From Zoogloea sp. (lineage in GTDB: Bacteria > Pseudomonadota > Gammaproteobacteria > Burkholderiales > Rhodocyclaceae), in contig JAKLLO010000054.1 of the NCBI GenBank assembly GCA_023150095.1, positions 1 to 44,744 on the forward strand: a stretch of DNA of 44,744 bases. Reading direction: 5' to 3'. Shown piece by piece: positions 9,325 through 17,158 of this stretch; the stretch's first letter is position 1; every line of letters starts with the position of its first letter. A program made the translations under genes and the position numbers. The notes below the pieces were generated by a model. That model saw only the letters and a program-made list of their open reading frames with translations. It was not told the DNA's origin and made no database searches.

Positions 9325-10346
9325 GCGTTCTCCTTCGGCGCATGACCATAGCCGTAGCCATAGCCGTAACCATAGCCGTAGCCGTAGGAGCCGGCGCCCG
9401 ACTGCAGCGCCTTGTTCAGCAGCATCAGCTTGACCGGGCAGCTCTCGATGGTCGACAACGCCTGCTTGACCGCCGCCTGGGTGGTCTTGTTGGACTCGAC
9501 CACCATCACGATCTGGCCCATGTGGGTGGCCAGCACGCGGGATTCGGTGGTGACCAGCAGCGGGGGCGAATCGAACACGATGATCCGGTCGGAGTAACGC
9601 TCGGCCAGCTCTTCGAGCAGATTGTTCATCACGTCGCTGGCGAGCAGTTCGGTGGCGCGCGGGTGAGGCGTGCCGGCCGGCAGCAGGTTCAGCTTCTCGA
9701 TGTTGGTCTTGAGCATGACGTCGCTCAGCTGGGTGCCCGGGTTGGTGAGCACGTCCATCAGGCCCTTCTTGGGGGGCAGGCCGAGGATGTTGAGCACCGA
9801 AGGACGGGACACGTCGGCATCGATCAAGAGCACCGTGTGATCCAGTTCCATCGCCATGCTGATGGCCAGGTTGATGGAGCTGAAGCTCTTGCCCTCACCG
9901 GGCAGCGAGCTGGTGATCATGATGAGGTTGGCGTTGTTGATCGCCGAGGCGCCCTTGCCCTGCACGTTGCGCAGGAGCGGACGCTTGATGATCCGGAACT
10001 CGTCGCCGATAAGGGAACGGGGCGCGTTCGGGGTGACGATTCCGATGGACTGCAGGCGCTCCAGGTCAATCTCGATGTGCTTCGAGGTGCTGGCGGCAGG
10101 TGCCGGCGTCGGCTTGGCCGGCGCAGCGGACGCGACGGGCTCGGCAGGTGCCACCACCGCTTCGGGCGTGGCGATCACCGGCTCGATGCGGCTCGGCTGA
10201 TCGGCAAAGGCCGAGGCGACGGATGCAGCGGCAACCCGCGCGGCCTGACCGTCATCCACCGGAGTCGGGCTTTCGTTGTCGACCGGAGCGGAGGTAGCCC
10301 TCTGCAGCTGCTCGAGTCGCTCGACTGCTTTTTCAATAATGCTCAT
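9321..10346 (-). CDS. Exopolysaccharide tyrosine autokinase (BY-kinase, TIGR03018-like)
   Basis: A 341-residue bacterial tyrosine kinase. A Pro/Ala-rich linker (about 20-90) precedes the kinase domain, which has Walker A SLPGEGKS at 147-154, Walker A' LLIDAD at 173-178 and a Walker B-like IIVFDSPP. The C-terminus carries seven consecutive Tyr-Gly dipeptides, the tyrosine cluster whose trans-autophosphorylation controls oligomerisation in this family. No transmembrane segment is present, so it should dock on the separately encoded chain-length protein next door, as in Gram-positive CapA/CapB pairs. It probably controls polymer length and export by cyclic phosphorylation. It starts 9 bp after the chain-length gene and its stop overlaps the next start by 4 bp. 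Confidence 0.94.
   Translation of the reverse strand: MSIIEKAVERLEQLQRATSAPVDNESPTPVDDGQAARVAAASVASAFADQPSRIEPVIATPEAVVAPAEPVASAAPAKPTPAPAASTSKHIEIDLERLQSIGIVTPNAPRSLIGDEFRIIKRPLLRNVQGKGASAINNANLIMITSSLPGEGKSFSSINLAISMAMELDHTVLLIDADVSRPSVLNILGLPPKKGLMDVLTNPGTQLSDVMLKTNIEKLNLLPAGTPHPRATELLASDVMNNLLEELAERYSDRIIVFDSPPLLVTTESRVLATHMGQIVMVVESNKTTQAAVKQALSTIESCPVKLMLLNKALQSGAGSYGYGYGYGYGYGYGHAPKENA
9345..9386 (-). repeat. Seven tandem 6-bp Tyr-Gly codon repeats
   Basis: The 3' end of the tyrosine kinase gene holds seven tandem 6-bp units, each a Tyr codon (TAC or TAT) followed by a Gly codon (GGC or GGT). The units are not identical: the wobble positions vary, which would lower but not abolish slippage. 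Loss or gain of a unit keeps the frame and changes the number of phosphorylatable tyrosines. Confidence 0.95.
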
Positions 10347-10355
10347 GTTCGCCTC

Positions 10356-11936
10356 TCAACCCATCCGCGCCAGCAGCAGCCAGACGGTCATTGCGCCAAA
10401 CAAACCTACAAGGGCGCCCACGCCACCCAGGAAGAAGACTTTGCTCCGTCGCTGGTTGCGCATGCGGTCGGTGTCGCCAATCATGCTCACCGCGCCGAGC
10501 ACGGCCAGCCCCGTCACCTCACGCAGCACCTGGGTGTCGGAGAACACCGGCCGGATCTGGCTCATCAGGAAGGACACAATCCCACCGATCAGCAGCGCAG
10601 CCAGGCCCGCCGCCGGCATCAGCAGCAGGCGGTTGGGGGCAGACGGCTTGCTCGGGACCGTCGGCGGATCGATCAGGCGGAAGTCGGCCACGCCGGACGT
10701 TGCGCCCATCTCGACCGCCATGGTGGCGGACTCACGACGGGCCACGAGGGCGTCGTAGTTTTTCTTGTTGATGTCGTAATCTCGGTTGAGCTGGGTGAAT
10801 TCGGTCTCGAGCTGCGGCAGGGTGCGGGATGCTGCACCGAGCGCCTGGAGGCGCGAATCGTACTCGGCCACACGAGCCCGCAGAGACGCCACGTTTGCCT
10901 CGGCCTCGGCCAGGGACAGACGCATCTGCTGGAACACGGGATTCACGTTGCTGGACGAACCCACCGACGCACCTGCACCGGAAGCCGCCGAAGCCGCAGC
11001 CTTGCGGCGCGCCTGGAGCTCGGCCGCCTTCTGGGCTTCGAGTTCTTCGATCACCTTGCGGGCACCCACGACATCCGGGTGCTTGTCGGTGTACTTGAGC
11101 AGCAGGCCATCGAGCGACTTCTTCATCGACTCGATACGGTCATCGAGCTCGGGCACCGGCATCGACGCCAGCGAGGCGCTGGACATCTTCTCGGGCAGCG
11201 CGACGGACTCTTCACCGGTGAGCTGGCGCTTGAGGGCGTCGCGGGAGTTTTCGGCTTCACGCAGGGCGAGCTTGGCCTGGTTGAGCTGCTCGCTCACCTC
11301 GCTCATCTTGCGGAAGTAGTCCTGACCACCGGCACCGATGGTGCCCATGTTGCGGACCTTGTATTCCTTGAGGCGGTTCTCGGCCTCGATCAGCTTCTGC
11401 TCGTAGGCCTTGATCTGCTCTTCGATGAAGCGCCGGGCGGTGTCGGAATCCTTGCGCTTGTCGCCGAGGCCCGACTCCACGAAGATCGACACCATCGACT
11501 GCACGACGCGCTTGGCGCGCTCCGGGTCGGTATCGGTGTAGGCCAGGGTGTAGAGGTTGTCGCGGCCGGCTTCGCGGATCTGCAGCGCCTTGGTGACGTT
11601 GGTCACCAGCGTCTCGCGGTCATCCTTGGTCTTGGCGGCCAGATCGAGGTCGGCCATGCGGATCAGCTTCTCGACGTTGGGACGGCTGATCAGCGTGCGG
11701 CTGAGGATGCCGATCTGCTGATCCACGTTCGGCTGGACGGCCAGCCCGGACATCAGCGGCTTCAGGATCGACTGGGTATCCACATAGACGCGGGCAGACG
11801 ATTCGTAGCGGTCAGGCAGCAGATAGACAACCGCGGCGATGATCGGACCGACAATCCACGCGGCCGCCAAGCCCCACCAGCGATACAGCCACATGCCGCG
11901 GAGGGTCACCGACAACTGTCTTAGTATGTCTTCCAT
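10356..11936 (-). CDS. XrtA-system polysaccharide chain-length determinant (Wzz/PCP family)
   Basis: A 526-residue polysaccharide co-polymerase. A Wzz-type N-terminus with a first transmembrane segment (about 18-40, GLAAAWIVGPIIAAVVYLL) is followed by a long periplasmic region with strongly charged, heptad-like coiled coil (about 160-420). The Pro-rich IDPPTVPSKPSAPNR motif stands before the second transmembrane segment, and a third hydrophobic stretch lies at the C-terminus (VGALVGLFGAMTVWLLL). It spans the inner membrane and periplasm, sets chain length and is the docking partner of the adjacent tyrosine kinase. The subfamily is recalled as TIGR03007. The ATG at 11936 lies 57 bp after the export lipoprotein gene; no terminator was seen in that gap. 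Confidence 0.93.
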   Translation of the reverse strand: MEDILRQLSVTLRGMWLYRWWGLAAAWIVGPIIAAVVYLLPDRYESSARVYVDTQSILKPLMSGLAVQPNVDQQIGILSRTLISRPNVEKLIRMADLDLAAKTKDDRETLVTNVTKALQIREAGRDNLYTLAYTDTDPERAKRVVQSMVSIFVESGLGDKRKDSDTARRFIEEQIKAYEQKLIEAENRLKEYKVRNMGTIGAGGQDYFRKMSEVSEQLNQAKLALREAENSRDALKRQLTGEESVALPEKMSSASLASMPVPELDDRIESMKKSLDGLLLKYTDKHPDVVGARKVIEELEAQKAAELQARRKAAASAASGAGASVGSSSNVNPVFQQMRLSLAEAEANVASLRARVAEYDSRLQALGAASRTLPQLETEFTQLNRDYDINKKNYDALVARRESATMAVEMGATSGVADFRLIDPPTVPSKPSAPNRLLLMPAAGLAALLIGGIVSFLMSQIRPVFSDTQVLREVTGLAVLGAVSMIGDTDRMRNQRRSKVFFLGGVGALVGLFGAMTVWLLLARMG

Positions 11937-11993
11937 TGGGAGATTCCGAATGCATCCCCCCGGGACATCCCGGGGGGCAAATCAAGAGTCGGG

Positions 11994-12599
11994 TCAGAAC
12001 CAGCTCTGGGGAATGATGAGAACGTCGCCCGGCTTCATTTCGATGTTGGCCGAAACATCGCCACGCTTGACGAGATCCTTCAGGCGGACGGAGTACTGCT
12101 TGTTGCCTTCCGAGGTACGCAGCAGCGTGGCGCGATTGCCATCGGCGTAGTCGGTCAGGCCGTTAACCGAGATCATGACGTCCAGCAGCGACATCTTCTG
12201 GCGGTACGGCAGGGTCTGGGGCTTGGCCGCCTCACCCACCACCCGGACCTGCTGGGAGTACGGACCGACAAAGGTGGTCACGATGACCGTCACGACCGGA
12301 TCGCGGATGTACTTGCCGAGGGCCTGCTCGATCTCGCGGGCGAGCGTGCTGGCGTCACGGCCGGAAGCCGGCAGATCTTCAACCAGGGGCGTGGTGATCT
12401 TGCCGTCCGGACGCACCGGAACCGTCATCGAAAGCTCGGGGTTACGCCAGACAACGATATTGACGTTGTCGCCGGGCCCGATCTGATAGGCATAATCGGC
12501 GGACTCGGCGGTCACCGGCGCTGGCGGATAAGTGGTAGCGCACCCTGCCAGACCGGCGACGGCGCAAGCCACCAGGCCGTTCTTCAAATAGCGTTTCAT
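11994..12599 (-). CDS. XrtA-system polysaccharide export lipoprotein (Wza-like)
   Basis: A 201-residue lipoprotein with a lipobox LAGC and acylated Cys20 after a short hydrophobic signal. A Poly_export domain follows (YQIGPGDNVNIVVWRNPEL at about 42-60), then an SLBB-type segment and the C-terminal PGDVLIIPQSWF. It is expected to multimerise in the outer membrane as the export pore, or part of it, and to contact the chain-length protein through the periplasm. It is shorter than E. coli Wza (about 380 residues), as usual for exosortase-locus members (recalled as TIGR03027), and lacks the extra C-terminal helix. It is the first gene of the operon; a 200-bp non-coding leader precedes it. Confidence 0.93.
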   Translation of the reverse strand: MKRYLKNGLVACAVAGLAGCATTYPPAPVTAESADYAYQIGPGDNVNIVVWRNPELSMTVPVRPDGKITTPLVEDLPASGRDASTLAREIEQALGKYIRDPVVTVIVTTFVGPYSQQVRVVGEAAKPQTLPYRQKMSLLDVMISVNGLTDYADGNRATLLRTSEGNKQYSVRLKDLVKRGDVSANIEMKPGDVLIIPQSWF

Positions 12600-12646
12600 A
12601 AGGTACTTCCCCTGGATACGGCCAAAGTTCAGCCTTTGAATGATAA

Positions 12647-12681
12647 CGGGCGGATATTACGGCAGCGCGTGAATCCGCCCG
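12647..12681 (-). promoter_or_regulatory. Perfect 9-bp inverted repeat in the leader of the exopolysaccharide operon
   Basis: The arms CGGGCGGAT (12647-12655) and ATCCGCCCG (12673-12681) are exact reverse complements, 17 nt apart and about 50-80 bp before the first ATG of the operon. A -10-like TATCAT lies at 12640-12645 on the minus strand without a good -35. The repeat could be an operator or an mRNA hairpin. The rest of the 200-bp gap (12600-12799) holds a small hairpin (CCCC-AAAAA-GGGG near 12701-12712) and no gene. Confidence 0.5.
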
Positions 12682-12799
12682 GAGAAAAACGTCACGACGC
12701 CCCAAAAAGGGGAAACATGACTGCGCCATCAAGATGGCTGAATATTTCTGCGGAAATCCGTCCGGCGCGGATGATACCTATTCCGGGCAGGAATTTCTG

Positions 12800-14107
12800 T
12801 TAGAAAGACCAACGCGCCTCGGTGTAGACCCGGTCACGATCGGCATAGCGGCCGAAGATGCCGTTTGCTGCGCCGCCAAAGGCGTCAACCCCGAAAACCA
12901 CGCGCGTGCTCTTGTTCGCAGACCAGATCAGCTTGGGGCGGAACATGTAATCGTTGCGGTTGAGCATCGAAACGTAGAGCGCCTCGGCCTGCCAGTTCTT
13001 GGCAAGGCGCGTGCCGAGCAGCACGCTGGCGCCACCTTCGGTTCGCTCGAAGCCGGTGCGGGCATCGTAATCGAGCATGCGGCGGGCGAAGTATTGAAGA
13101 TTCACGCGCCCGTCGTTAAAAGCCGGAATATCCACCCCAACGACGTAATCAATTGTGTCTTGCTCGACCAGACCGTTCGGCGCGTCCAGCGGATTCTGCG
13201 TATTGAACTTGCGGCCGCGGGAATGAACCGTCTCGCCCTTCAGCACGAAATCGCCGAAATCCTTGGTCACGGTGGCGCCAAGCTGACTGATCCGCTCGTG
13301 ACGCGGCTGGAATTCGGCCTGGCCGCCCGAGAGACCGGTGAAATAAAACGTCTGCGCCACGTCCAGGCTGCGGTAATAGAAACCGGACAGATCCCAGCCC
13401 CCGACCATCCGCGACAAACGGGTGCCCCAGTTGGTGTTGCCTAGGGAGTTGTCGGGCTTGACCTCGCCGAGCACCCGGGCATCACGCGGAAGCGGATAGA
13501 ACTCGGCGCCAGGCTTGCCTATCTTGTCGTAGCTCGGAACCGGAATCCAGATCAGCTCTGCGTGGGTTTCACCAAAGTAGTATTCGGCCCGGGTCGCCCA
13601 CTGGGGAATGCGCAGCTGCTCGAAATCCGGTAGGAAGAAGGTGCGCAGATCCCGCGCTGAGACCACGTCGGCAAAGAACAGCCCGACCATCTCACCCCAC
13701 ACGATGTGCTGGCGGCCGAACCGGAAATCCACGTCGCCGAGCGAAAAGTCGGCGTAAGTTTCTCGCAGGTCGAACTGATACTGCTGGTCGCGCCGCACGG
13801 CATCCGGGTAGAAACCGGAATCAATGGCGAACACCGCGTCGGCATCGGCCCGGCCGGAGATCTTCCACTTTACGTTGTCGCCACCGGTGGCGGAAACCTC
13901 GGCACGGGAACGCGCCATCGACCAGTGATCCTGGCCGCCATAGGTGCGCGCCAGATCGAACTGGAGGAAGCCGCCAGTCTTGACGCCGCTCTCGGCCGCC
14001 ACGTCATCAAGCCCCAGGTCGTCGTCGGCCGCCACAGCGGCGCCGCAGCAGAGCATCATCGATAACGCGGCCGCACTGCGGCGAAGCTTCGGTTTCAAGC
14101 TGTCCAT
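12800..14107 (-). CDS. DUF1302-like outer-membrane protein
   Basis: A 435-residue protein with a signal peptide (hydrophobic stretch ending AAVAADDD near residue 28). A beta-barrel-like body follows with many alternating aromatic strands, including the block FRFGRQHIVWGEMVGLFFAD typical of DUF1302 proteins, and a terminal Phe (YTEARWSF) that fits BAM recognition. DUF1302 proteins are usually encoded next to transporters and lipid-binding periplasmic proteins, and are presumed outer-membrane partners of envelope transport. Here the upstream neighbour is an ABC ATPase, 65 bp away on the same strand, with a purine-rich ribosome-binding site (GGGGGAAG) before the ATG. The cargo is unknown. I judge the family assignment moderately secure. 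Confidence 0.75.
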   Translation of the reverse strand: MDSLKPKLRRSAAALSMMLCCGAAVAADDDLGLDDVAAESGVKTGGFLQFDLARTYGGQDHWSMARSRAEVSATGGDNVKWKISGRADADAVFAIDSGFYPDAVRRDQQYQFDLRETYADFSLGDVDFRFGRQHIVWGEMVGLFFADVVSARDLRTFFLPDFEQLRIPQWATRAEYYFGETHAELIWIPVPSYDKIGKPGAEFYPLPRDARVLGEVKPDNSLGNTNWGTRLSRMVGGWDLSGFYYRSLDVAQTFYFTGLSGGQAEFQPRHERISQLGATVTKDFGDFVLKGETVHSRGRKFNTQNPLDAPNGLVEQDTIDYVVGVDIPAFNDGRVNLQYFARRMLDYDARTGFERTEGGASVLLGTRLAKNWQAEALYVSMLNRNDYMFRPKLIWSANKSTRVVFGVDAFGGAANGIFGRYADRDRVYTEARWSF

Positions 14108-14172
14108 TTCCTACTTCCCCCTCGTAAAACGTGAATGGCCGGACGGGCGCCTGACGCGCGTCCTGCGGCACC

Positions 14173-14946
14173 TCATGCCCGGTACGGAACGAAGCGCCAG
14201 GTGCCGTTGAGTTTGAGCCCGAGCTTGGTGGGCTGGCCGTCTTCCATCCGGACCTGCTGGACGGCGCGGCTCATCACCTGCTTGTCGTGGGTCGAAAACA
14301 CGAATGTCGTCTTGCAATCCTCGTTGATGCGCTGCATCAGATCAAGAATGCTCTTGCCGGTGTTCTTGTCGAGGTTGGCGGTGGGCTCGTCGGCCAGGAC
14401 CACCTTGGAGTGCGTCACCAGCGCCCGGGCAATCGCCACCCGCTGACGCTGGCCGCCCGACAGCTGGTTCGGGCGGTGGTGCGCGTACTTCGCCAGCCCC
14501 ACCAGTTTGAGGTAATCGTTCACCCGCGCGCGACGCTCTTCCTTGCTGATTTCCGGCATCTGCAGCAGTGGGTATTCCACGTTTTCCTCGGCGGAAAGCA
14601 CCGGCAGCAGATTAAAGGTCTGGAAGATGAAGCCGATGGTCCTCGCACGGATGTTGGCGAGTTCATCGGGAGTCTGCCCGGAGACATCCTTTCCCTCGAT
14701 GAACACCCTGCCCTCGCTTGGCGTATCGATACACCCCATAATATTGAGGAGCGTGGACTTGCCACTCCCCGACGTCCCCGCGATGGCCATGAAGTAACCT
14801 TCCTTGACATCGAGGGTGACCTTCCTCAGCGCATTGACGTCCTGATCACCGAGACGATAGATCTTGCTGACATTTTCGATCCTGATGATCGTCTTCGGGT
14901 CCGTCGTCGACGTCCCATCCGTACTGTCGTCGCGGCTTGTTTGCAT
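14173..14946 (-). CDS. ABC transporter ATP-binding protein (LolD/MacB type)
   Basis: A 257-residue ABC ATPase. Walker A is GTSGSGKST, the signature is LSGGQRQRVAIARAL, Walker B is VVLADEPTANLD, and the switch His is in FSTHDKQVM. The N-terminal IIRIENVSKIYRLG and spacing place it in the LolD/MacB/FtsE group, which pairs with FtsX-like permeases and drives lipoprotein or lipid movement rather than import. No permease gene lies beside it or anywhere in the window, which is unusual. The C-terminus has an extra ~20 residues (KLGLKLNGTWRFVPYRA) beyond the usual end. The ATG at 14946 is 42 bp from the divergent LolA-like gene, so their promoters must overlap or be very compact. Confidence 0.9.
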   Translation of the reverse strand: MQTSRDDSTDGTSTTDPKTIIRIENVSKIYRLGDQDVNALRKVTLDVKEGYFMAIAGTSGSGKSTLLNIMGCIDTPSEGRVFIEGKDVSGQTPDELANIRARTIGFIFQTFNLLPVLSAEENVEYPLLQMPEISKEERRARVNDYLKLVGLAKYAHHRPNQLSGGQRQRVAIARALVTHSKVVLADEPTANLDKNTGKSILDLMQRINEDCKTTFVFSTHDKQVMSRAVQQVRMEDGQPTKLGLKLNGTWRFVPYRA

Positions 14947-14988
14947 TGCCCCACCGGTCTATGTTGTTTGCTTTCAAAGGATAACACT

Positions 14989-15780
14989 ATGAGCTTCAAA
15001 TTTAGCCCTTCGAGCTGCCGGTCTCGGTTCCTCGGCGCTGCGCTTGCGACCCTCTCGCTGCTGTCCGGCGCGCCGGTAGTGGCCGACGATGCGGCCGTGG
15101 ATCAGGCCAAAGCCATCGTCGCCAAGGCCGACGAAATTCGTTTCCCGCGGGATGGCTTCCAGGTCATCATCGACATCTCGTCGGTGAGCGCAGGTGAGCC
15201 GGCCGAGGATCGCAAGTACCGCATCCTCTCCAAGGGCAACGAGAACACCATCGTCCAGACCCTCGAACCCGCTTCCGACAAGGGCCAGGCCATGCTCATG
15301 CGCGGACGTGACCTGTGGGTCTTCATGCCCAACGTCTCGCAGCCCGTCCGCCTGTCCCTCGCCCAGCGCCTCACCGGCCAGGTGGCCAACGGCGACCTGG
15401 CCCGGGCCAACTTCGCCGGCGACTACGAGCCGAAGATCATCCGCACCGACACCATCGACGGTGAGAAGATGCACGTGCTGGAGCTCACCGCGGTCGACCG
15501 CGGCGTGACCTACGCCAAGGTGCTGTACTGGGTTCGCCAGTCCAACAACTGGCCCTACAAGGCCGAGTTCTATTCGCTCTCCGACCGCCTGCTGAAGGTG
15601 TGCCGCTACGACAAGTTCAAGGATCTGGGCGGCCGTGTGCGCCCCACCCAGCTGATCATGGAAGACGCCCTGAAGAAGGGTGAGGTATCGACCCTGCGTT
15701 ACTCGCAGATGGCGGCCAAGGACTTGCCCGACCGCGTGTTCACCAAGCAGTACATGGACAAGCTCAACCGGGTCGATTGA
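14989..15780 (+). CDS. LolA-like outer-membrane lipoprotein-sorting protein
   Basis: A 263-residue secreted protein. A signal peptide (hydrophobic LGAALATLSLLSGAPVVA, cleavage before DDA) is followed by a LolA/LppX-like half-barrel fold with GRDLWVFMPNVSQPVRLS near the middle and YDKFKDLGGRVRPTQLIMED toward the end. The family (Pfam LolA_like, PF17131 from memory) is found beside MacB-like ABC transporters or RND transporters and DUF1302 proteins, and is thought to carry a hydrophobic ligand across the periplasm. The ATG at 14989 has AAAGGA seven bases upstream. It is transcribed divergently from the ABC ATPase gene and converges with the HugZ-like gene, leaving only 2 bp between stop codons. 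Confidence 0.87.
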   Translation: MSFKFSPSSCRSRFLGAALATLSLLSGAPVVADDAAVDQAKAIVAKADEIRFPRDGFQVIIDISSVSAGEPAEDRKYRILSKGNENTIVQTLEPASDKGQAMLMRGRDLWVFMPNVSQPVRLSLAQRLTGQVANGDLARANFAGDYEPKIIRTDTIDGEKMHVLELTAVDRGVTYAKVLYWVRQSNNWPYKAEFYSLSDRLLKVCRYDKFKDLGGRVRPTQLIMEDALKKGEVSTLRYSQMAAKDLPDRVFTKQYMDKLNRVD

Positions 15781-15782
15781 GC

Positions 15783-16460
15783 TCAGGCGAGGTTTGAATC
15801 CACTGCTGCGGGCGGCGCTTCCAGCCCCAGCAGGATCGCCCCGGCAGCCGACTCCAGGGCGGCCGCGCTGCCATCGGTCGGCGGCAGCGCAAGGCGGCGC
15901 AGCACTCCACCAATCCGCACATCCAGCCCTTCCCTGTCGATACCCACCACCGCCACCCCAGGCGGAACCTGACGCTCCAGCCGGGCAACGACAGCGGCCT
16001 CGGCATCGGGGCCAAGCACCGCCGCAGGCGCCTCGGCGGCAACCCAGCCCATCCGCCCAAAACCGCCTACGAAACGCGCCTTGTCGGGCTCCAGGCGGAA
16101 GAAACGGAAATCCCCCAGCTCGAGATACAGCGCGGATTCCGGGCTGTAACGCACATAGCGCTGGCGGGACGCCTCATCCAGATCAACCGGCTGCACCCGG
16201 CCCAGCAAGGTCAGACGGGCCTGAGCCAGATTGATGCCATCCCCGTCGGTCACCAGCAGGCTGGCCCGCGGGTCGGCCAGCAGGTTGCGCGTATGCTCGG
16301 CAAGCCCGCTGATGAGAAACACCGGCCGGCCGGAAGCATCCGCCACGAAAGGCACCGCGCTTACGAAAGGAAAGCCCGGCATCGCCACCGAGTGGGTGCC
16401 CAGCGCCCCGCTGCGGCTCTGACGCAGCAGCGCGCGGACTTCGGCGTAGTCGATCTTCAC
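15783..16460 (-). CDS. HugZ-like pyridoxamine 5'-phosphate oxidase family protein
   Basis: A 225-residue split-barrel protein. The N-terminal domain (about 1-150) is a PNPOx-type flavin/heme-binding barrel ([21 protein letters not shown], then [15 protein letters not shown]). The C-terminal domain, with GGFGRMGWV and a Leu-rich end, is DUF2470-like. HugZ homologues bind or degrade heme, but several relatives only bind flavin, so activity is uncertain. I chose the GTG at 16460 because it overlaps the TGA of rlmB (GTGA, 4 bp) and begins the conserved region; an upstream start at 16490 would run deeper into rlmB. It is probably the last gene of an rnr-rlmB-hugZ transcript, given the 4-8 bp overlaps. 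Confidence 0.8.
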   Translation of the reverse strand: MKIDYAEVRALLRQSRSGALGTHSVAMPGFPFVSAVPFVADASGRPVFLISGLAEHTRNLLADPRASLLVTDGDGINLAQARLTLLGRVQPVDLDEASRQRYVRYSPESALYLELGDFRFFRLEPDKARFVGGFGRMGWVAAEAPAAVLGPDAEAAVVARLERQVPPGVAVVGIDREGLDVRIGGVLRRLALPPTDGSAAALESAAGAILLGLEAPPAAVDSNLA

Positions 16461-17005
16461 TGCCGCTGACGGCGTGCCTCGAAGAGGCACAGACCGCTCG
16501 CCACCGACACGTTGAGGCTTTCCACCGTGCCGTACATCGGAATGCTCACCAGCTCGTCGCAGGTTTCGCGGGTCAGGCGACGCAGGCCGTCGCCTTCGGC
16601 GCCCAGCACCCAGGCGATCGGGCCTTTCTGGTCGACGGTGTAGATGGATTTTTCAGATTCACCCGCCGCGCCCAACACCCAAACGCCGGCTTCCTGCATC
16701 TCGCGCAGGGCCCGGGCCAGATTGGTGACGGTGATGTACGGAACGGTATCCGCCGCACCACTCGCCACCTTCACGGCGGTGGCGTTGAGGCCGACCGCCT
16801 TGTCCTTGGGCGCGATGACCGCGTGGGCGCCGGCCGCGTCGGCCACCCGCAGGCAGGCGCCGAGGTTGTGCGGATCCTGAATGCCGTCGAGGACGAGCAG
16901 CAGCGCCGGCTCGGTAAGACCATCGAGGACGTCGTCGAGCTTGAGCTCCTTGCGGCGGCCGTCGATGCGGGCCACCACGCCCTGATGGCGGCGGGTGCCC
17001 ACCAT
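16457..17005 (-). CDS. rlmB: RlmB 23S rRNA 2'-O-methyltransferase, N-terminally truncated
   Basis: The 182-residue frame carries the whole SpoU catalytic domain: motif 1 [19 protein letters not shown], motif 2 [13 protein letters not shown] and motif 3 [17 protein letters not shown], which form the SAM-binding trefoil knot. Intact RlmB (about 245 residues) methylates the 2'-O of guanosine 2251 of 23S rRNA, and its missing N-terminal domain helps bind rRNA. The ATG used here has no visible ribosome-binding site and lies inside the former substrate-binding domain. Coding sequence continues in frame upstream to 17122, where an amber codon blocks it. The product may therefore be absent, or a catalytic domain with poor targeting. 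Could also be an assembly error (see 17006-17158). Confidence 0.75.
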   Translation of the reverse strand: MVGTRRHQGVVARIDGRRKELKLDDVLDGLTEPALLLVLDGIQDPHNLGACLRVADAAGAHAVIAPKDKAVGLNATAVKVASGAADTVPYITVTNLARALREMQEAGVWVLGAAGESEKSIYTVDQKGPIAWVLGAEGDGLRRLTRETCDELVSIPMYGTVESLNVSVASGLCLFEARRQRQ

Positions 17006-17158
17006 CTTGTCGAGGCGATCGCCTTCGGTCGGGATCAGGCGGGTGCCCAGCTGCTCGGCATGGCGGACGAGATCCCGCGCGCGCGGGTCGCTCCGCTTGG
17101 AATCGGTGTAGATCTCGAAGATCTAGATGAGGCGGGAACTGGCGGTGTTATCAGACAC
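17006..17158 (-). pseudogene. rlmB: Disrupted 5' end of rlmB (in-frame amber codon and ~17-codon deletion)
   Basis: A GTG at 17158 overlapping the rnr stop opens the peptide VSDNTASSRLI. A TAG at 17125-17123 follows, and then the same frame continues as [18 protein letters not shown] up to the Met at 17005. Compared with RlmB from memory, residues equivalent to YGxHAVxxxLxxxPxxx between RLI and FEIYT are missing. The junction lies in a run of ATCTA/AGATCT repeats. The reading frame is kept on both sides, so the loss is a multiple of three that created the stop. Confidence 0.7.

Noticed and set aside
12700..12712. CCCC-AAAAA-GGGG as a terminator for the DUF1302 gene
   Set aside because: The stem is only 4 bp and no T-run follows on the minus strand.
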